Shown here piece after piece: positions 49,065 through 59,936 of a stretch of DNA of 64,000 bases. The DNA is from Ciona savignyi. Lineage: Eukaryota; Chordata; Ascidiacea; Phlebobranchia; Cionidae. Under the pieces are notes generated by a model that was not told where the DNA came from, made no database searches, and saw only the letters and a list, made by a program, of their open reading frames with translations. Positions within the stretch are counted from its first letter, which is position 1. The number at the start of each line of letters is the position of its first letter. Position numbers and translations under genes: made by a program. Location: assembly GCA_000149265.1 (NCBI GenBank), contig CH003212.1, forward strand, positions 14,783 through 78,782, read 5' to 3'.

Positions 49065-49756
49065 ATTAAATCCATTAAAGACGAAGATCATATAACATGA
49101 TTAGACCATGCTGCTCACATTGCATTGATTGAACAAAAGCAAACTAACAGTGTCTTAACTCTAGGTGAAACGAATGCAACCCAGTTACACAGATTTGTGT
49201 TGTATATGAAACATTGTAAATGAAATTTATATGAAACCGTGTCCTGTTTCATTTGAAATGAATGTTTTGTTAAGCTCAATATTCCTGTGGTTTGAAGCAA
49301 CATCCATTTCGTGTCTCATCGAAAGACTTTGATCTATCACTCTTAATGTGATAAATATCAGTAGTGTTTGCTGTGATTAAATTTAGAAACTCGCCAAATA
49401 CGATAACATACATCTTGCACCTTCTATGTGCTTGTGCAATATCTGTCCTTGCTGTCCAGTCTATATGTGTGGTAATTTTATTCCGAATAGGTTTACTGTG
49501 AAAATAATATAAGACCTTGTCGTTTTTTGTTTGTTTTATTTGTTTTGCAATTATGCCACCTACAAAGCAAATATACATGTCATACAACACTGGTGCACAA
49601 ATAAAAGTCTGCTGTTAATTGTTGTGTTAAGTGTTTGCAACAGAAACGAAAAAATATTTGAACTTTACTGTAGAGGTATTGAACTTTATTTTATACTGCA
49701 AAATAGCTGGTTAAATGTGTAAATGGAGTTTGCAATAAATATGATTGTAAAAAAAC
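49065..49756. other. Overlapping 3' UTRs of CCDC149 and PNP
   Basis: CCDC149 (+) has AATAAA at 49600-49605 and 49734-49739. PNP (-) has AATAAA on its strand at the complement of 49685-49690, only 67 nt past its stop. The two transcripts probably overlap at their 3' ends. An ORF on the minus strand (49276-49590) has no recognisable content. Confidence 0.6.
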
Positions 49757-52700
49757 TTAAAGCTTTCCTATGAACTTTGAAACCAACGATTCCATTTTCT
49801 GAGCACGTTGTTTGCTTGTTTCCAAAACCTCCTCATGGCAGACAGTTTTATTTGAATCATATTCTAAAATGCATTCATTGGTGATCAAGGAGCATGCAAC
49901 AACTTTCAGGCCACAATGGCGAGCTGTTACAACCTCCTGTGCAGTGCTCATGCCTGTAAAAAATATCAACTTTGGAAATGTAAAGATTTTTAAGGTGGTC
50001 CTTTTGTTCTTTCTAAATTCAGCAGAGAATCGAAGAATAGATTCTCTTTTTTAAGAAAATAAAAAATGATACTGGTTATCACACAGGCAATCATTCGAAT
50101 ATTGCTTTACTAGAGTATTGTGGGATTCTATTACAATATGTTTGATAAGAGTTAATTTTGTAATTGTAATCTTAATAAAAACCAGGGGAACGAAAAGTTA
50201 TCAAGTCATGATGAACATCACAGCATAGACCACTACCATGGTTTGGGAAATTAAACTTTTAAGGTTTTCCCGTCTAATGTATGTTCTAATACTCACCAAC
50301 TGCATCACCACCGAGTTTAAGCAGTAACCTTAGCTCTGCAATTGTTTCATATGAAGGTCCAGCCACATTGCAGTAAACCCCTTCTCTCATTATGTTATCC
50401 AACCCCAATTCGCTTGCACATTGCTTGAACAAAGTTCTTAACTTTTTATCATAAGAGTCATTCATTGCTGGAAACCTTGGCCCAAAACTTTAAAACATAT
50501 AATTGTTTAAATACCTGTATGTAAAAAATATAGATAGTAATTTGTTTTATAGTAAACATATGTAACATTAAGTAAATAATCTTTAACCTCTTAGCTTAAA
50601 TCGGGACTGAATTTTAGACCAAATCAAGGAATTTAGCAGAACTATGTCCATTTCCTTTGTTTTGTTTTAAAGAATATTATACTCACAAGTCCCCAGTATT
50701 TTATTAATATTGATAAATAGAAAGAAATCATGACACCAGTATTTACTTAAAACAATTGTAAGAACCCACCTTTCATCATTGTGTCCTCTTAGTGGGTTGA
50801 ATCCTGAAAGCCCAGGAAAACTGATGTGGTCTTTGATGACCATAAAATCACCAACTTTGAAATCAGGGTTAATTCCACCAGCTGCATTAGTGGCTAAAAC
50901 TGTATCAACACCAAGTAGTTTCATCACACGCAAAGGAAAACCAACCTTAAAAGGTTAAAAAAGCATGGGTAATTTACAAATGAATAATCTATTTAGGAAA
51001 TTGGTTATTTAAATGCATTCATAATTTAAATTTTGATCATTTAAACTCTAGCCAGGTTTAAATATACTGGTTTCTCTATGATGCGACAGCTGTATAGAAA
51101 TATATATATATGAGCGTTCTTCACAAATAAATTACATGATTCAGGACTAAGTTAGGTTTGACTAAGAAATATAAACAACTCACCACCCAAGCTGGGTATC
51201 CTTCATAAGGATGAAATCGACCTTGCATACAAACAACATCTTTTCCATTGATCTGGCCGAACAGCATTTGACCTTTATGACCGGGCACTACACCAACAAA
51301 CAGTTAAGGTTATAAAAAACTGGTTCAGTTAAACCAAATTGCTCGGTGGGTAGTGCATCGCCTTTTAGCCAAAGGGTTGCAGATTAGAAACTGGCTCTAA
51401 CTAGTCGGTTGTCTCATTGTGCAAGGCACTTAGGAAATTGCCTGAACCAAGTGGATTGATGGGTTCTACTACATTAAAATAGCGTCTTATACAAAAGCTC
51501 CAGTGACCCCACAGTGGGCGCAATGTTATGTGACTTCTCATGCGTTAACCACCCCCTGGTATTTTCCTATTCACGGGGATGCATAAAAATAACCTATGTC
51601 AGTATAAGCTAAGCATGGTGAATGATTCATGGGTGTTAGGGACAATGATCTTGGAATGTTACAAAGGTTATCTTGGGGATGTGATCCTTAGGTTTCAGGG
51701 TGCAAGGATGATTCCTTACCTTACTTAACCCTTAGACGACGACGGTTACATATTTGTAACCCAGATGTGTCCCCGAAAAAAAATGCACAATTCAGTCGTT
51801 TCTTGGGGGATTTTCCTAGTTTTGATATTTTTGGAAAGCATTTGAATAGATCTTTAGAAATAACGCATAAAAACATAATTCTTCCATTTAAAAATTTTGA
51901 GTAATATTGCTCCAAACATTTTTCTTCAAAATTTTTGTATCTAGCTTAACTTTTAGGTAAAATATCGCTTTTTTGGCTTCTGGGGAGTTAAAATTGTTAC
52001 ACCAGTTGCTGTGAGAATAAAACTAGCAGTAGCCGTCTTTGTTTTCGAGTTTTCCAGTCATTTTCGATTTTTCAACGATATATGTGAACATATGTGAACA
52101 TGTTTTTTTCTTATTACTATTGATATTTATTCATTTTTTCGCCTTTGTTTACTTTGTTTTTCAATTATTATTTGATATTCGGAAGAAATATGGCAACTTC
52201 GGAATAGATTACAGCCGATTAGGCTGCCAGCATGATCTAGGCCGACAGTGATTGTGGTGATGAAATGCCATATTTGTCAGTTTTATGTGACGTCATCACG
52301 CTTAGTTGACGTCATCAAAAAATAAAAGACGGAACTTTGTAGGAAATTTCATTTTGAACACTTTTGTAATACATTACTATCTTCTACAAGCTACCAGTAA
52401 CAAGTAATTAGAGTATAAATTACTAATTATGACGTCATTACAAATACTACAACGTCATCAAAAAAATAAAAATACCAATTTGTAGAAAATTATCCACTGG
52501 ACAACTTTGTAATAGATTGTTTTTCCCTAAGTCCAACAGTATTTGCAGTAAACAAGGTTAAAGCAACCTTACTCAAAGTGCCAAAAACTGCAATTAAGTT
52601 CCGTCGTCGTCAAAGGGTTAAGAAGCTCAAGCTGGATATTTATAGGAAACCCTGCATAAACTAATGTAACATCTCCACAAATTTGAAAGTGTAATAGAAA

Positions 52701-54223
52701 TTATTCAAAGTATTCTTAGGAGTGCACAACACAAATCTCCCAGTCAGCTGTTTCACTAAAATAAAATAATAGCAACGAGGAGAGAAATCTTATTAAACTT
52801 ACCAGTGGACTCAACAAATGAAGGAATGTCTGTGTATTTTATTATGATTTTGTTTTCTACCAATTCCCCAAGACCACTGAGTCCAGATCCACATATGACT
52901 CCAATTTTTGGCTTCACACTTCCCATTTTACTTTTTAAAAAATTGGCAGATTCGTGGACTTTTTCAGTGCTGTAGGTTTCAGCGGGACTGAAATAAAAAT
53001 TGGATAGGTAAGATGTAGCAAATTCACTGTACCGATTTCAAATGGCCTGTAAAATGTTTTTCCTTTCTTACATTGGTGAATGCTGTGTTGTATGTTTCAG
53101 GCATGTATTATTTGATTTTAGTGTTGAAACATTGTTTAGTCTTAATTCTTAAGCGTCGCGTTCAGGCCGCAACCTTCTCCACCGCTACAGTCCTTGTTAG
53201 GATTGCTAAATTTATTTAAACTGTGTGTTTTACTGTGCTCGCATATGATATGATGATATTCATGCTTATCGCCGTGAATGGAAAAACCTAGGGGGTTATC
53301 ACACGGGCAATGGTCAGATTACCTCGCGCCCATCGTAGGGTTACCAGAGCTATTGCAGTGTGTTGTATATGATAGACACGTTCCTTCAATTTGGTAGAAC
53401 CCATTAATCCGCTGGGTTCAGGCAATGTCCGTAAAGTGCCTTGCCCAGGGACACAACTGACTAGCTAGCGACCAGTTTCGCACCTGCAACCTTTCGATTG
53501 AAAGGCGACGCACTTAACTGCTAGACCATCGGGCCGGACAATATAATCAAGAATAAAATGACTTCCCGTTACGTTGTCAGATTGCGAGTCATGGCTGAAC
53601 CGTCAGGACAGAGTGCCAAACATAGGCACAAAGTTTAAACTGAAACAAGCCTGTAGTGACATTCGCGGTTTAGCTATATTTTTGTGCACATTATTAAGTT
53701 TTGGTAAATTGTTTACGTATATAAGCCATTATTGCCTGCAGCACGGCTGTGTGCGCCCGTTGTATATCATTTCCTTCGAACCAGCTATAATCCCCAAAGC
53801 AGTACTTCCTTTATAATCTTCCCACACATTGCGCCATACAAGCGCTTGTGTAGAAAATTTTTGTATCAGATTATTATCAGAAACGCGTTCTGAAATGTAG
53901 ACAAGCACTGCCTGCTTGAAGATGATATCTTCAAGCATGTATAATGAACCAGTTTAACTGTACGAATTGTATTGTATCAGATTGCAATATATCAATAAAG
54001 AAGTTTTTTATGGAGTCGGATTGCCATCTATTTTAGTCATGGCTGAGGTATGTTAGTTGGGGACCTCATGCCAGAATTAGTGCAAGCACCAGGCGCAAAT
54101 TCAAACCTGACCTAAGCAAAATAAGGAAGACCCCCACAAGCCTTACAATGAATTTAAAAAAATACACAATCTACATTTTACTATAAGGAGATATTAATGT
54201 TAATAAAATTTGTACCTTGCCAT
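49757..54223 (-). CDS. PNP: Purine nucleoside phosphorylase
   Basis: Cleaves inosine and guanosine with phosphate to base and ribose-1-phosphate in purine salvage; a cytosolic trimer in this family. Six exons: 54216-54223, 52803-52987, 51184-51287, 50770-50945, 50297-50487, 49757-49953, all in phase, giving 286 residues (human 289). The start exon holds only 8 coding bases (ATG GCA AG). Family landmarks: [17 protein letters not shown] (phosphate loop), [65 protein letters not shown], the purine-binding Glu in [27 protein letters not shown] and the base-binding Asn in [10 protein letters not shown] minus-strand AATAAA follows 67 nt after the stop. An acceptor-like TTTGCACAG lies about 60 nt upstream of the ATG, so the 5' UTR is either cis- or trans-spliced. 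It is a trimeric PNP, not an MTAP, by the [13 protein letters not shown] stretch. Confidence 0.96.
51330..51595 (+). repeat. Full-length SINE in PNP intron 2
   Basis: Head TGCTCGGTGGGTAGTGCATC, GCCAAAGGGTTGCAGATTAG, CTAGTCGGTTGTCTCATTGT, GTGCAAGGCACTTAGG, GGATTGATGGGTTCTACTAC, CCACAGTGGGCGCAATG and TTCACGGGGATGCATAAAAA, in family order. Confidence 0.85.
51729..52617. mobile_element. piggyBac-like MITE with TTAA duplication in PNP intron 2
   Basis: Ends CCCTTAGACGACGACGG and CCGTCGTCGTCAAAGGG are inverted repeats (one mismatch). They are flanked by TTAA on both sides (51725-51728 and 52618-52621). TTAA targets with CCC...GGG termini are typical of piggyBac elements. The 889-bp body has no transposase, but carries several GACGTCATCAAAAAA-type phrases. 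Confidence 0.85.
53246..53537 (-). repeat. Best preserved SINE copy in PNP intron 1
   Basis: On the minus strand it reads CCGGCCCGATGGTCTAGCAG, TTAAGTGCGTCGCC, CGAAAGGTTGCAGGTGCGAA, CTAGCTAGTCAGTTGTGTCC, CTGGGCAAGGCACTTTACGG, CATTGCCTGAACCCAGCGG, ATTAATGGGTTCTACCAAAT, ACACACTGCAATAGCTCTGG, GGGCGCGAGGTAATCTGACC, CCCGTGTGATAACCCCC and CCATTCACGGCGATAAGCAT, then a GATATGAT tail. The TGGTCTAGCAGTTAAGTGCG segment and GGTTGCAGGTGCGAAAC look like polymerase III A and B boxes, so the family is tRNA-derived. Confidence 0.9.
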
Positions 54224-55285
54224 TTTCGTTGGTGATATCTCGTACTTGGTGAAGAATTGGGCTTTTAAGTTATTTTCTGGAAACCTGTGCAAAAACAACA
54301 ACCTTCCCGCTTGGGTTGGAGATACGTAGTTATCGTTTAGTGGGTGTGTTGATAAAATAGACCAATTAGAATTACGATAGGATACTCGTGTTTGTCAACG
54401 AAGGGGGCGTTAACGTTATAACTAAAGCCCTGTGTTGAGACAGTTGTGATGGGGGTCCGCAAAAAAATCATATTAGAGAACAAAATTGTCTACAAATTAT
54501 TTGTAAATTCTTGAAAGTTTTAACTACTATGATGAAACACATGGGAAATACAATACAATAGAATACTAAGTAGCCTACGATCGTTTGGCCGATTGGTTAA
54601 TGCGGCGTTCTAAGACCGCGGGGTAGCACTCTTATCAAGACTGCGTCAGCTTAACGATATCTAACTAAAGTAAACAGATGTTTGATTAGAACAACTAGTA
54701 CTCAATTAGAGTACTGGTATTTTATGAGGGTAATCAGACACGTAAACCTAACCCTGGATTCTTAAATTCTACTCAAATAACCAGAGTCCACTCCTTTGTT
54801 GTTAGTATAGTGCCTTTAATTCGTTAATGAAATGCAACAACTCACAAGCAGTCAAAATCAGTGATTATCAGAATTGGTAGAGTGACTTAATACGCCACGG
54901 TAAAACAGATAGCTTTCAGTCGACGGAATCGAATCACAACGCGTAATATGCAGTCGCGATTAAGTCTTTAAACACGCTAGTCCTTCTAGCGGTTGAGTTC
55001 AATTCGGACTCTAGACGATCAGGATCGTTCCTCCAAGTCTCTTCCTAGTCTCCCTCCGTGTGAGTCCTTTTCTGACGCCCAAACATGCGTATTTATCTGG
55101 TGCTCCAATCACTAAGAGAAAAACTTCATGATCCCTCATTTCGGGTCTTTCGTTCATGTAATGTTTCCTCTCCAAGACCACTTAAGCGTGACCCACTTAA
55201 AGATTCTCTGCTTCTCACGATTGCAACAACATTTCGTTTGATTGTTCGACCAAATAGACCAATCCAGCAAAGTCCGAGCAATAAC

Positions 55286-55617
55286 TGACGTCATACTGTT
55301 TTCCCAAGCAGCACTGACCAATAAATGGCGCCGTATTAATGCCGGTCAGCCGTCGCAAGCGAACAACAACACCGTCCATAAGCTGACGTCATCATGATCC
55401 CGGTCAGACTTCCCACACGATCAAACAATACTGACCAATAATGGTGACATATTAATGCCGCAAGCGATCAACAACACCAACCATTAGCTGACGTCATAAA
55501 GATCTCAGTTCATTGCACACGCGAAAATAGTCCATGTTTGTGACGTCATAGTAGAAATCCCGGCAGCACACGCGAAAATAGTCCATGTTTGTGACGTCAT
55601 CGTAGAAATCCCTGCAG
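55286..55617. repeat. Tandem repeats carrying five TGACGTCA sites
   Basis: Two related blocks start CTGACCAATAA and contain TATTAATGCCG and AGCTGACGTCAT (about 55314-55430 and 55431-55510). Then a 50-bp unit ACACGCGAAAATAGTCCATG, followed by TTTGTGACGTCAT and GTAGAAATCCC, occurs twice (about 55518-55567 and 55568-55617). Perfect TGACGTCA palindromes, the CREB/ATF site, occur near 55286, 55384, 55490, 55542 and 55592. Confidence 0.75.
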
Positions 55618-55648
55618 TTAACATGACCGATAACTATATTAACTAAAA

Positions 55649-55745
55649 AGTGTCAACCACGTGTAAACCACCACTATTTGTAAAACACATTTTGACTGTT
55701 TACAAGAAACGGTCGGGTTCACTGGTTTGCTTACTAATCACACAT
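55649..55745 (+). repeat. Dispersed repeat family 2, copy 3
   Basis: Begins AGTGTCAACCACGTGTAAAC, then CACCACTATTTGTAAAACAC, TTTTGACTG and a GGGTTCACTGGTTTGC end resembling copy 1. A short fragment of the same start recurs at 58048-58080. Confidence 0.55.
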
Positions 55746-57100
55746 GGTCAGTGGCGTATTTGGGATCGGGTTAAGGAGGGGGGCAACATTTGTTTTCGAC
55801 CATGTGATAAAACTTAACAAATACGTCACATACATTTAAAATTACAATCAAACATTGGGCACACTTACTAAACGACCGTTCACTGGTAGCAGTTGTCACA
55901 GGAAATGTGGCAAATAGTTACAACGAATCGAAATCCCGAGAAAAGTTTGAAGCTTGATTGATCTGGAGCATGTTTCGTTGTCGCTGCACATACGTTTTGC
56001 CAACGCAAGTATTCAACCGTCATACGTCTTCGTCACTTGAAGAAAAGAAATCAATTGTTTAAATGCGGATTGCATGCTTTTAAACGATCGATCCACGCAG
56101 TATTTTGGAAGAAGAGATTACAAAGATAGGGCTGTGACAATATGTGCATTAAATGGGGGGCGCATTTGTAAGGAGAAAATACTCCGCTTTTGTACTATGT
56201 ACAAGGGGTATAAGTTTAGTTTAAGTTTATTCCTTTTTGCCCGGGTATTCAAAATGGCAAACGAATTAAATCACGAGACAGGAACTGGAAAATACGACAA
56301 AATAAACAGTCGTTAAAACACGTCATTTAAAAAAATGATATAATTTAATAGATATACCGGACGCGACCGCCAAACCTAAGCGAAAGAACAATAATGAGCT
56401 AACAAAATGTTATTAAGACCAAACTATATAGATCCCTGAAGAAGAGTGTGCTGTTAAGCAAGCACATTTACTCAATGAATTTGTCGGCCAGGTCTTCTTG
56501 GCATTAATATTTGGCCGCCATAACGTTCTTACGCTTTTGCGAACAAAACTTCCTCACGCATTTGTTGGGAGATTCAATGCAGTTCTGTAAAGACGAAAGA
56601 GTAGCCTATATCTCGGGTACAACACAGTTTTTGTACGCCATCGCATTGCCGTGACATCGTTGAAGAACCATCATATCACTGTACCACCATAAAAAGAAGT
56701 ATGGACACCGGAGGTCGATATAATGCCCAGCTGCTGTTTCGCTATAACCGTTCCGATGAGATCAGAAGCAGTTGCTGTTTTTCGTAAGCCGAATTTGCTT
56801 GCTGGGAAACATTTATGTTGTTTGACTCCCAAACGTAATTGATTCACTCAGCTCGTACTTTTCATGTGAAAGGCCGTCTGGAGGTGATTTGTTATCTTGT
56901 TTCTACGGTGGAAATATGACGCATGTTTGCAAAAAAACTTTTTAAATTAAAACGCAAAGTCTTTATTTGCAATAGTAATATGTTGTTGATCTACTGCGTG
57001 TTCAACGTCCAGAGTTGCGACGAGTCCGATAGATTAGTATATATACTGCTGCTCAACACAAGACAGAGACCTTTAACAACCTCAAAAACTAAAATAGCTA

Positions 57101-57451
57101 ATGTTTGCCCTTTTTAATGAAAAAAATAAAAAAAAAACTTCTATTGAGACATATTGCACAATAATCATTAATAATGTCCTTTGTCCTTTACTTAAGTTTG
57201 TCACAGACTATCTTAGGTTTAACGCCGAGGAGAGGGGGGTCATATACAAAACGTATACCGCACAAATTACAAGTTACATATCCGAACTTAATAGCCATTT
57301 TGAAACAAGTATTAATTTTGGTATTTCAAAAATAAACAATAATAAAAACGATGTATTTATTAAAGCTAAATTGCGTGTTGTATTTTCATTGCAACTAAAA
57401 ACATTACATAGATTGTTGTTGTACGTGTTTTATTATATGATCACTTTCTAA
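57101..57451 (+). CDS. Unsupported open frame, 116 codons
   Basis: An open frame with a Lys/Asn-rich, helical-looking product (KFVTDYLRFNAEERGVIYK, then KAKLRVVFSLQLKTLHRLLL). Not recognised. In DNA of this AT content about two such frames are expected by chance in 64 kb on both strands, and no flanking splice sites strengthen it. It is listed only so that it can be tested against transcripts. Confidence 0.15.
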   Translation: MFALFNEKNKKKTSIETYCTIIINNVLCPLLKFVTDYLRFNAEERGVIYKTYTAQITSYISELNSHFETSINFGISKINNNKNDVFIKAKLRVVFSLQLKTLHRLLLYVFYYMITF

Positions 57452-59104
57452 CGTTTTTTTATTCTTTTAAGTTAGACGTGCCTTTTAAATGTATATTTTC
57501 GTAACATTTAAAATCGACTTTTCGGACCTCGTGCCGTTTGTACGAATAATAACGGAATAGTTGAAGTGATCATAATAGTTACTTGCACCAGGATTGTATA
57601 CACGCACAATTGTGAATTTCAAAAGTAAAATACAATTTTACTGAACAAGAATCCACACTGTGAAATCGAGTAAGAATCAAAGTAACTCATTTCAGTCCGC
57701 GGGTTGCAAGTGACCGCGCAGGGTATTAGGCCATATAGACTATAGGCATTTACAAGCGGCCCAATCAGTTATCAGTAAACAACACACGAGCCCTTCAAAT
57801 GTGTGATATTTCGTTGGGCCATTTATTACAATTCAAAAAAGGACACATTTAAAAAATGCAACTTAAAAAAAAATTAACTGAAAAATTTAACCTGATTGCA
57901 ATATAAATCCTTTAAGTCCAAATACGCGTTAAGTACTCCTGAAATAACTATTAAAATATATTGGCCCCGAAAACACAGTAAAGCGGATGTTTCAGAATAA
58001 TAAGTAAAAAAAATACCCAGAAAACTTTCTGTAAAATTAAAAAAATAAGTGTCAACCACGTGTTAGTCACCATCACTCAATCAGATTAATCACTGGTTTG
58101 AATACGTGGTGGGGGTGGTGTTCCTGAAAAATGCGCCATGGGTATGAGGTATCCGAATTTTTCTTGTTCGCACTAAAATTTAATATAAAATTGTTTTCGC
58201 TTTAATTAATTAGCTGTTTTATATACGGGTTAATAGACTCTAATAGTAAAATATATTTACTTTTTATTTTAAAACATTTTCGTAAGTGAATAATGGTTAC
58301 AAGTCAGGAAATATCGGCCGTCAAACGAATATAATCAGCGCCGAACATTTGCAAAACGGCCATTGTGTTTTTATTTTCGTGTCCTTAAAATCATTGGAAT
58401 GTTATATTTTGTGGTATCTACCGACTGGATAAACTGTAGGTTCACGTGTATATTTTCCCTAAATTATTATATACAGTACTTTTAAATTTTTTCGTCACTT
58501 ATTGTTCGCATTGGACGTTTACGCAGTTTGACAGGGGTTATGTTTCTGTAGATTTATTTAGAAATGGAAAGTGGTCAAATTTGAGACTAAAGTACTCGCA
58601 TATTTTTTGTTTGTCGTAAAATTCTCTTTGAAAAACAATTGATTTTCTGTGTTTAAGTTGTCATAAATGTCTGGGGTTTGCGGTAAACACAATGCTGTTT
58701 TATTTTCTTATTTTTTAGATCATCGTATATATACTTTTATTTGTTTTTTTTTTAAATTTTTCCTAAAATATATTTAAAGCAAATGCTTATATTTCTTATA
58801 GTTTTTTCAGTCGTATTGTTTTTTCTAGGGAATAACCGGAAAGCGGTATAAGATATGGGGTCTCGTATCCTTTTTGTCATCTTGAATTTTTTTTCGATTT
58901 AACGTGGCTTTAAGTGTTTAGCAGTCTTTTCAAAGTAAGACGGTTTAATACCTTTAGTCGGTGTAACGAACCTCCCACATTTTACCGAAATTATACAATA
59001 TTCGGCCTAAAATTGTAATAACGAAACGCCATTTTGTTTCATGGAATTTCCAAAATCAAAGATGTTAATGCATATACATCTAGAAAATATGTTTGTTAAC
59101 ATAC

Positions 59105-59458
59105 TTTATAGGTCAACTTCTTGGGGCAAATTTCCGGAAGGGATTTACCCAAATGCCAATCACCGTGACGAATAGCGGTGCTGCTTGGATTTTTTATGAA
59201 CAACGGTATAAAAAACTAGATTTTGAACCGCAATGTAGAGCTTGTATAATTATCTTGGTCAAAGCGTGTGCAGCGATGCGCCAATTCAACAAAGCGACAC
59301 ATTCCCAGCTCTTTGAAGTAATCCTAGCAGTAGAATTGTTAAACATGCTCGACTTAGCGCTTCACTTAGACCTGAGAGGAACGAAGAACGACCTTTCCAT
59401 TACAGCAGCTTATACACAATGCCGTAGGCCAAACTACAGTATGTTTGACAGAAGTTAA
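59105..59458 (+). CDS. Possible terminal exon of an unrecognised gene
   Basis: Open frame of about 117 codons ending at TAA 59456-59458. An acceptor-like TACTTTATAG sits just before it at 59095-59104, so it could be a last exon whose upstream exons are unknown. The product is rich in Leu, Ala and Cys and looks helical (CRACIIILVKACAAMRQFNK, LFEVILAVELLNMLDLALHL). Its base composition is more balanced than its surroundings, which favours coding. I do not recognise it. Chance cannot be excluded. Confidence 0.32.
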   Translation, partial: FIGQLLGANFRKGFTQMPITVTNSGAAWIFYEQRYKKLDFEPQCRACIIILVKACAAMRQFNKATHSQLFEVILAVELLNMLDLALHLDLRGTKNDLSITAAYTQCRRPNYSMFDRS

Positions 59459-59936
59459 TTGCCTGTATACTTTTCGACTCCCGGTTTCGCAGATAAGCTG
59501 ACGGACATGCTAACCACAGAGAAGGACCGAAAGCCAAGCATACAAAACACTATTGGGGCTAGAATGTACTGTGGATATGACAGTGGAAATCAGACGCATG
59601 ATTTTTGAAATGTGAAGCACAAATAAAAATAATTATAAAACATAGGAGTACAAATCACAATGATCGAAGCAATTACAACAATAAACGGCAATAAAATCAA
59701 ATAGAGAACAACGCGTACCGATATAAAATCGTGAATATGCTTCTCATAAGAATTAAAGATCAGAAGTATTAAGTGATAAAAAGGCTTAAGTAAATAACGA
59801 CGTTTTTTACGCTACACTGGTCATGTAAAAATCGGCATGGGCATGTCCTAGTATCGGCTCGGTTTGGGGCAACGGCAGTTATCAAAATAGAAAAGTCCAG
59901 TTAAGGAACACTGACGGCAATTGTTCCAAGGTTTCA
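59459..59936. other. Spacer and probable 3' UTR of SUFU
   Basis: Lies past the SUFU stop on the minus strand. No canonical AATAAA was found on that strand within it. No other feature seen. Confidence 0.4.

Larger units (their letters stand above)
54224..59104. other. Large intergenic region upstream of PNP, no secure gene
   Basis: About 4.9 kb between PNP and the next weak exon. Contains the PNP 5' UTR and promoter (left), tandem repeats with TGACGTCA sites (55260-55620), one more copy of repeat family 2 (55649-55745) and a fragment of it (58048-58080). The open frame 57101-57451 is annotated separately. An ORF at 56074-56316 has no recognisable content. Confidence 0.45.

Noticed and set aside
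49276..49590. Minus-strand ORF of 104 codons
   Set aside because: Lies within the convergent 3' UTR region, no family match, and its length is within chance for this base composition.
54578..54650. tRNA-Leu-like segment (GTTTGGCCGATTGGTTAATG)
   Set aside because: Only the D-arm region looks tRNA-like; no B box or acceptor stem can be paired.
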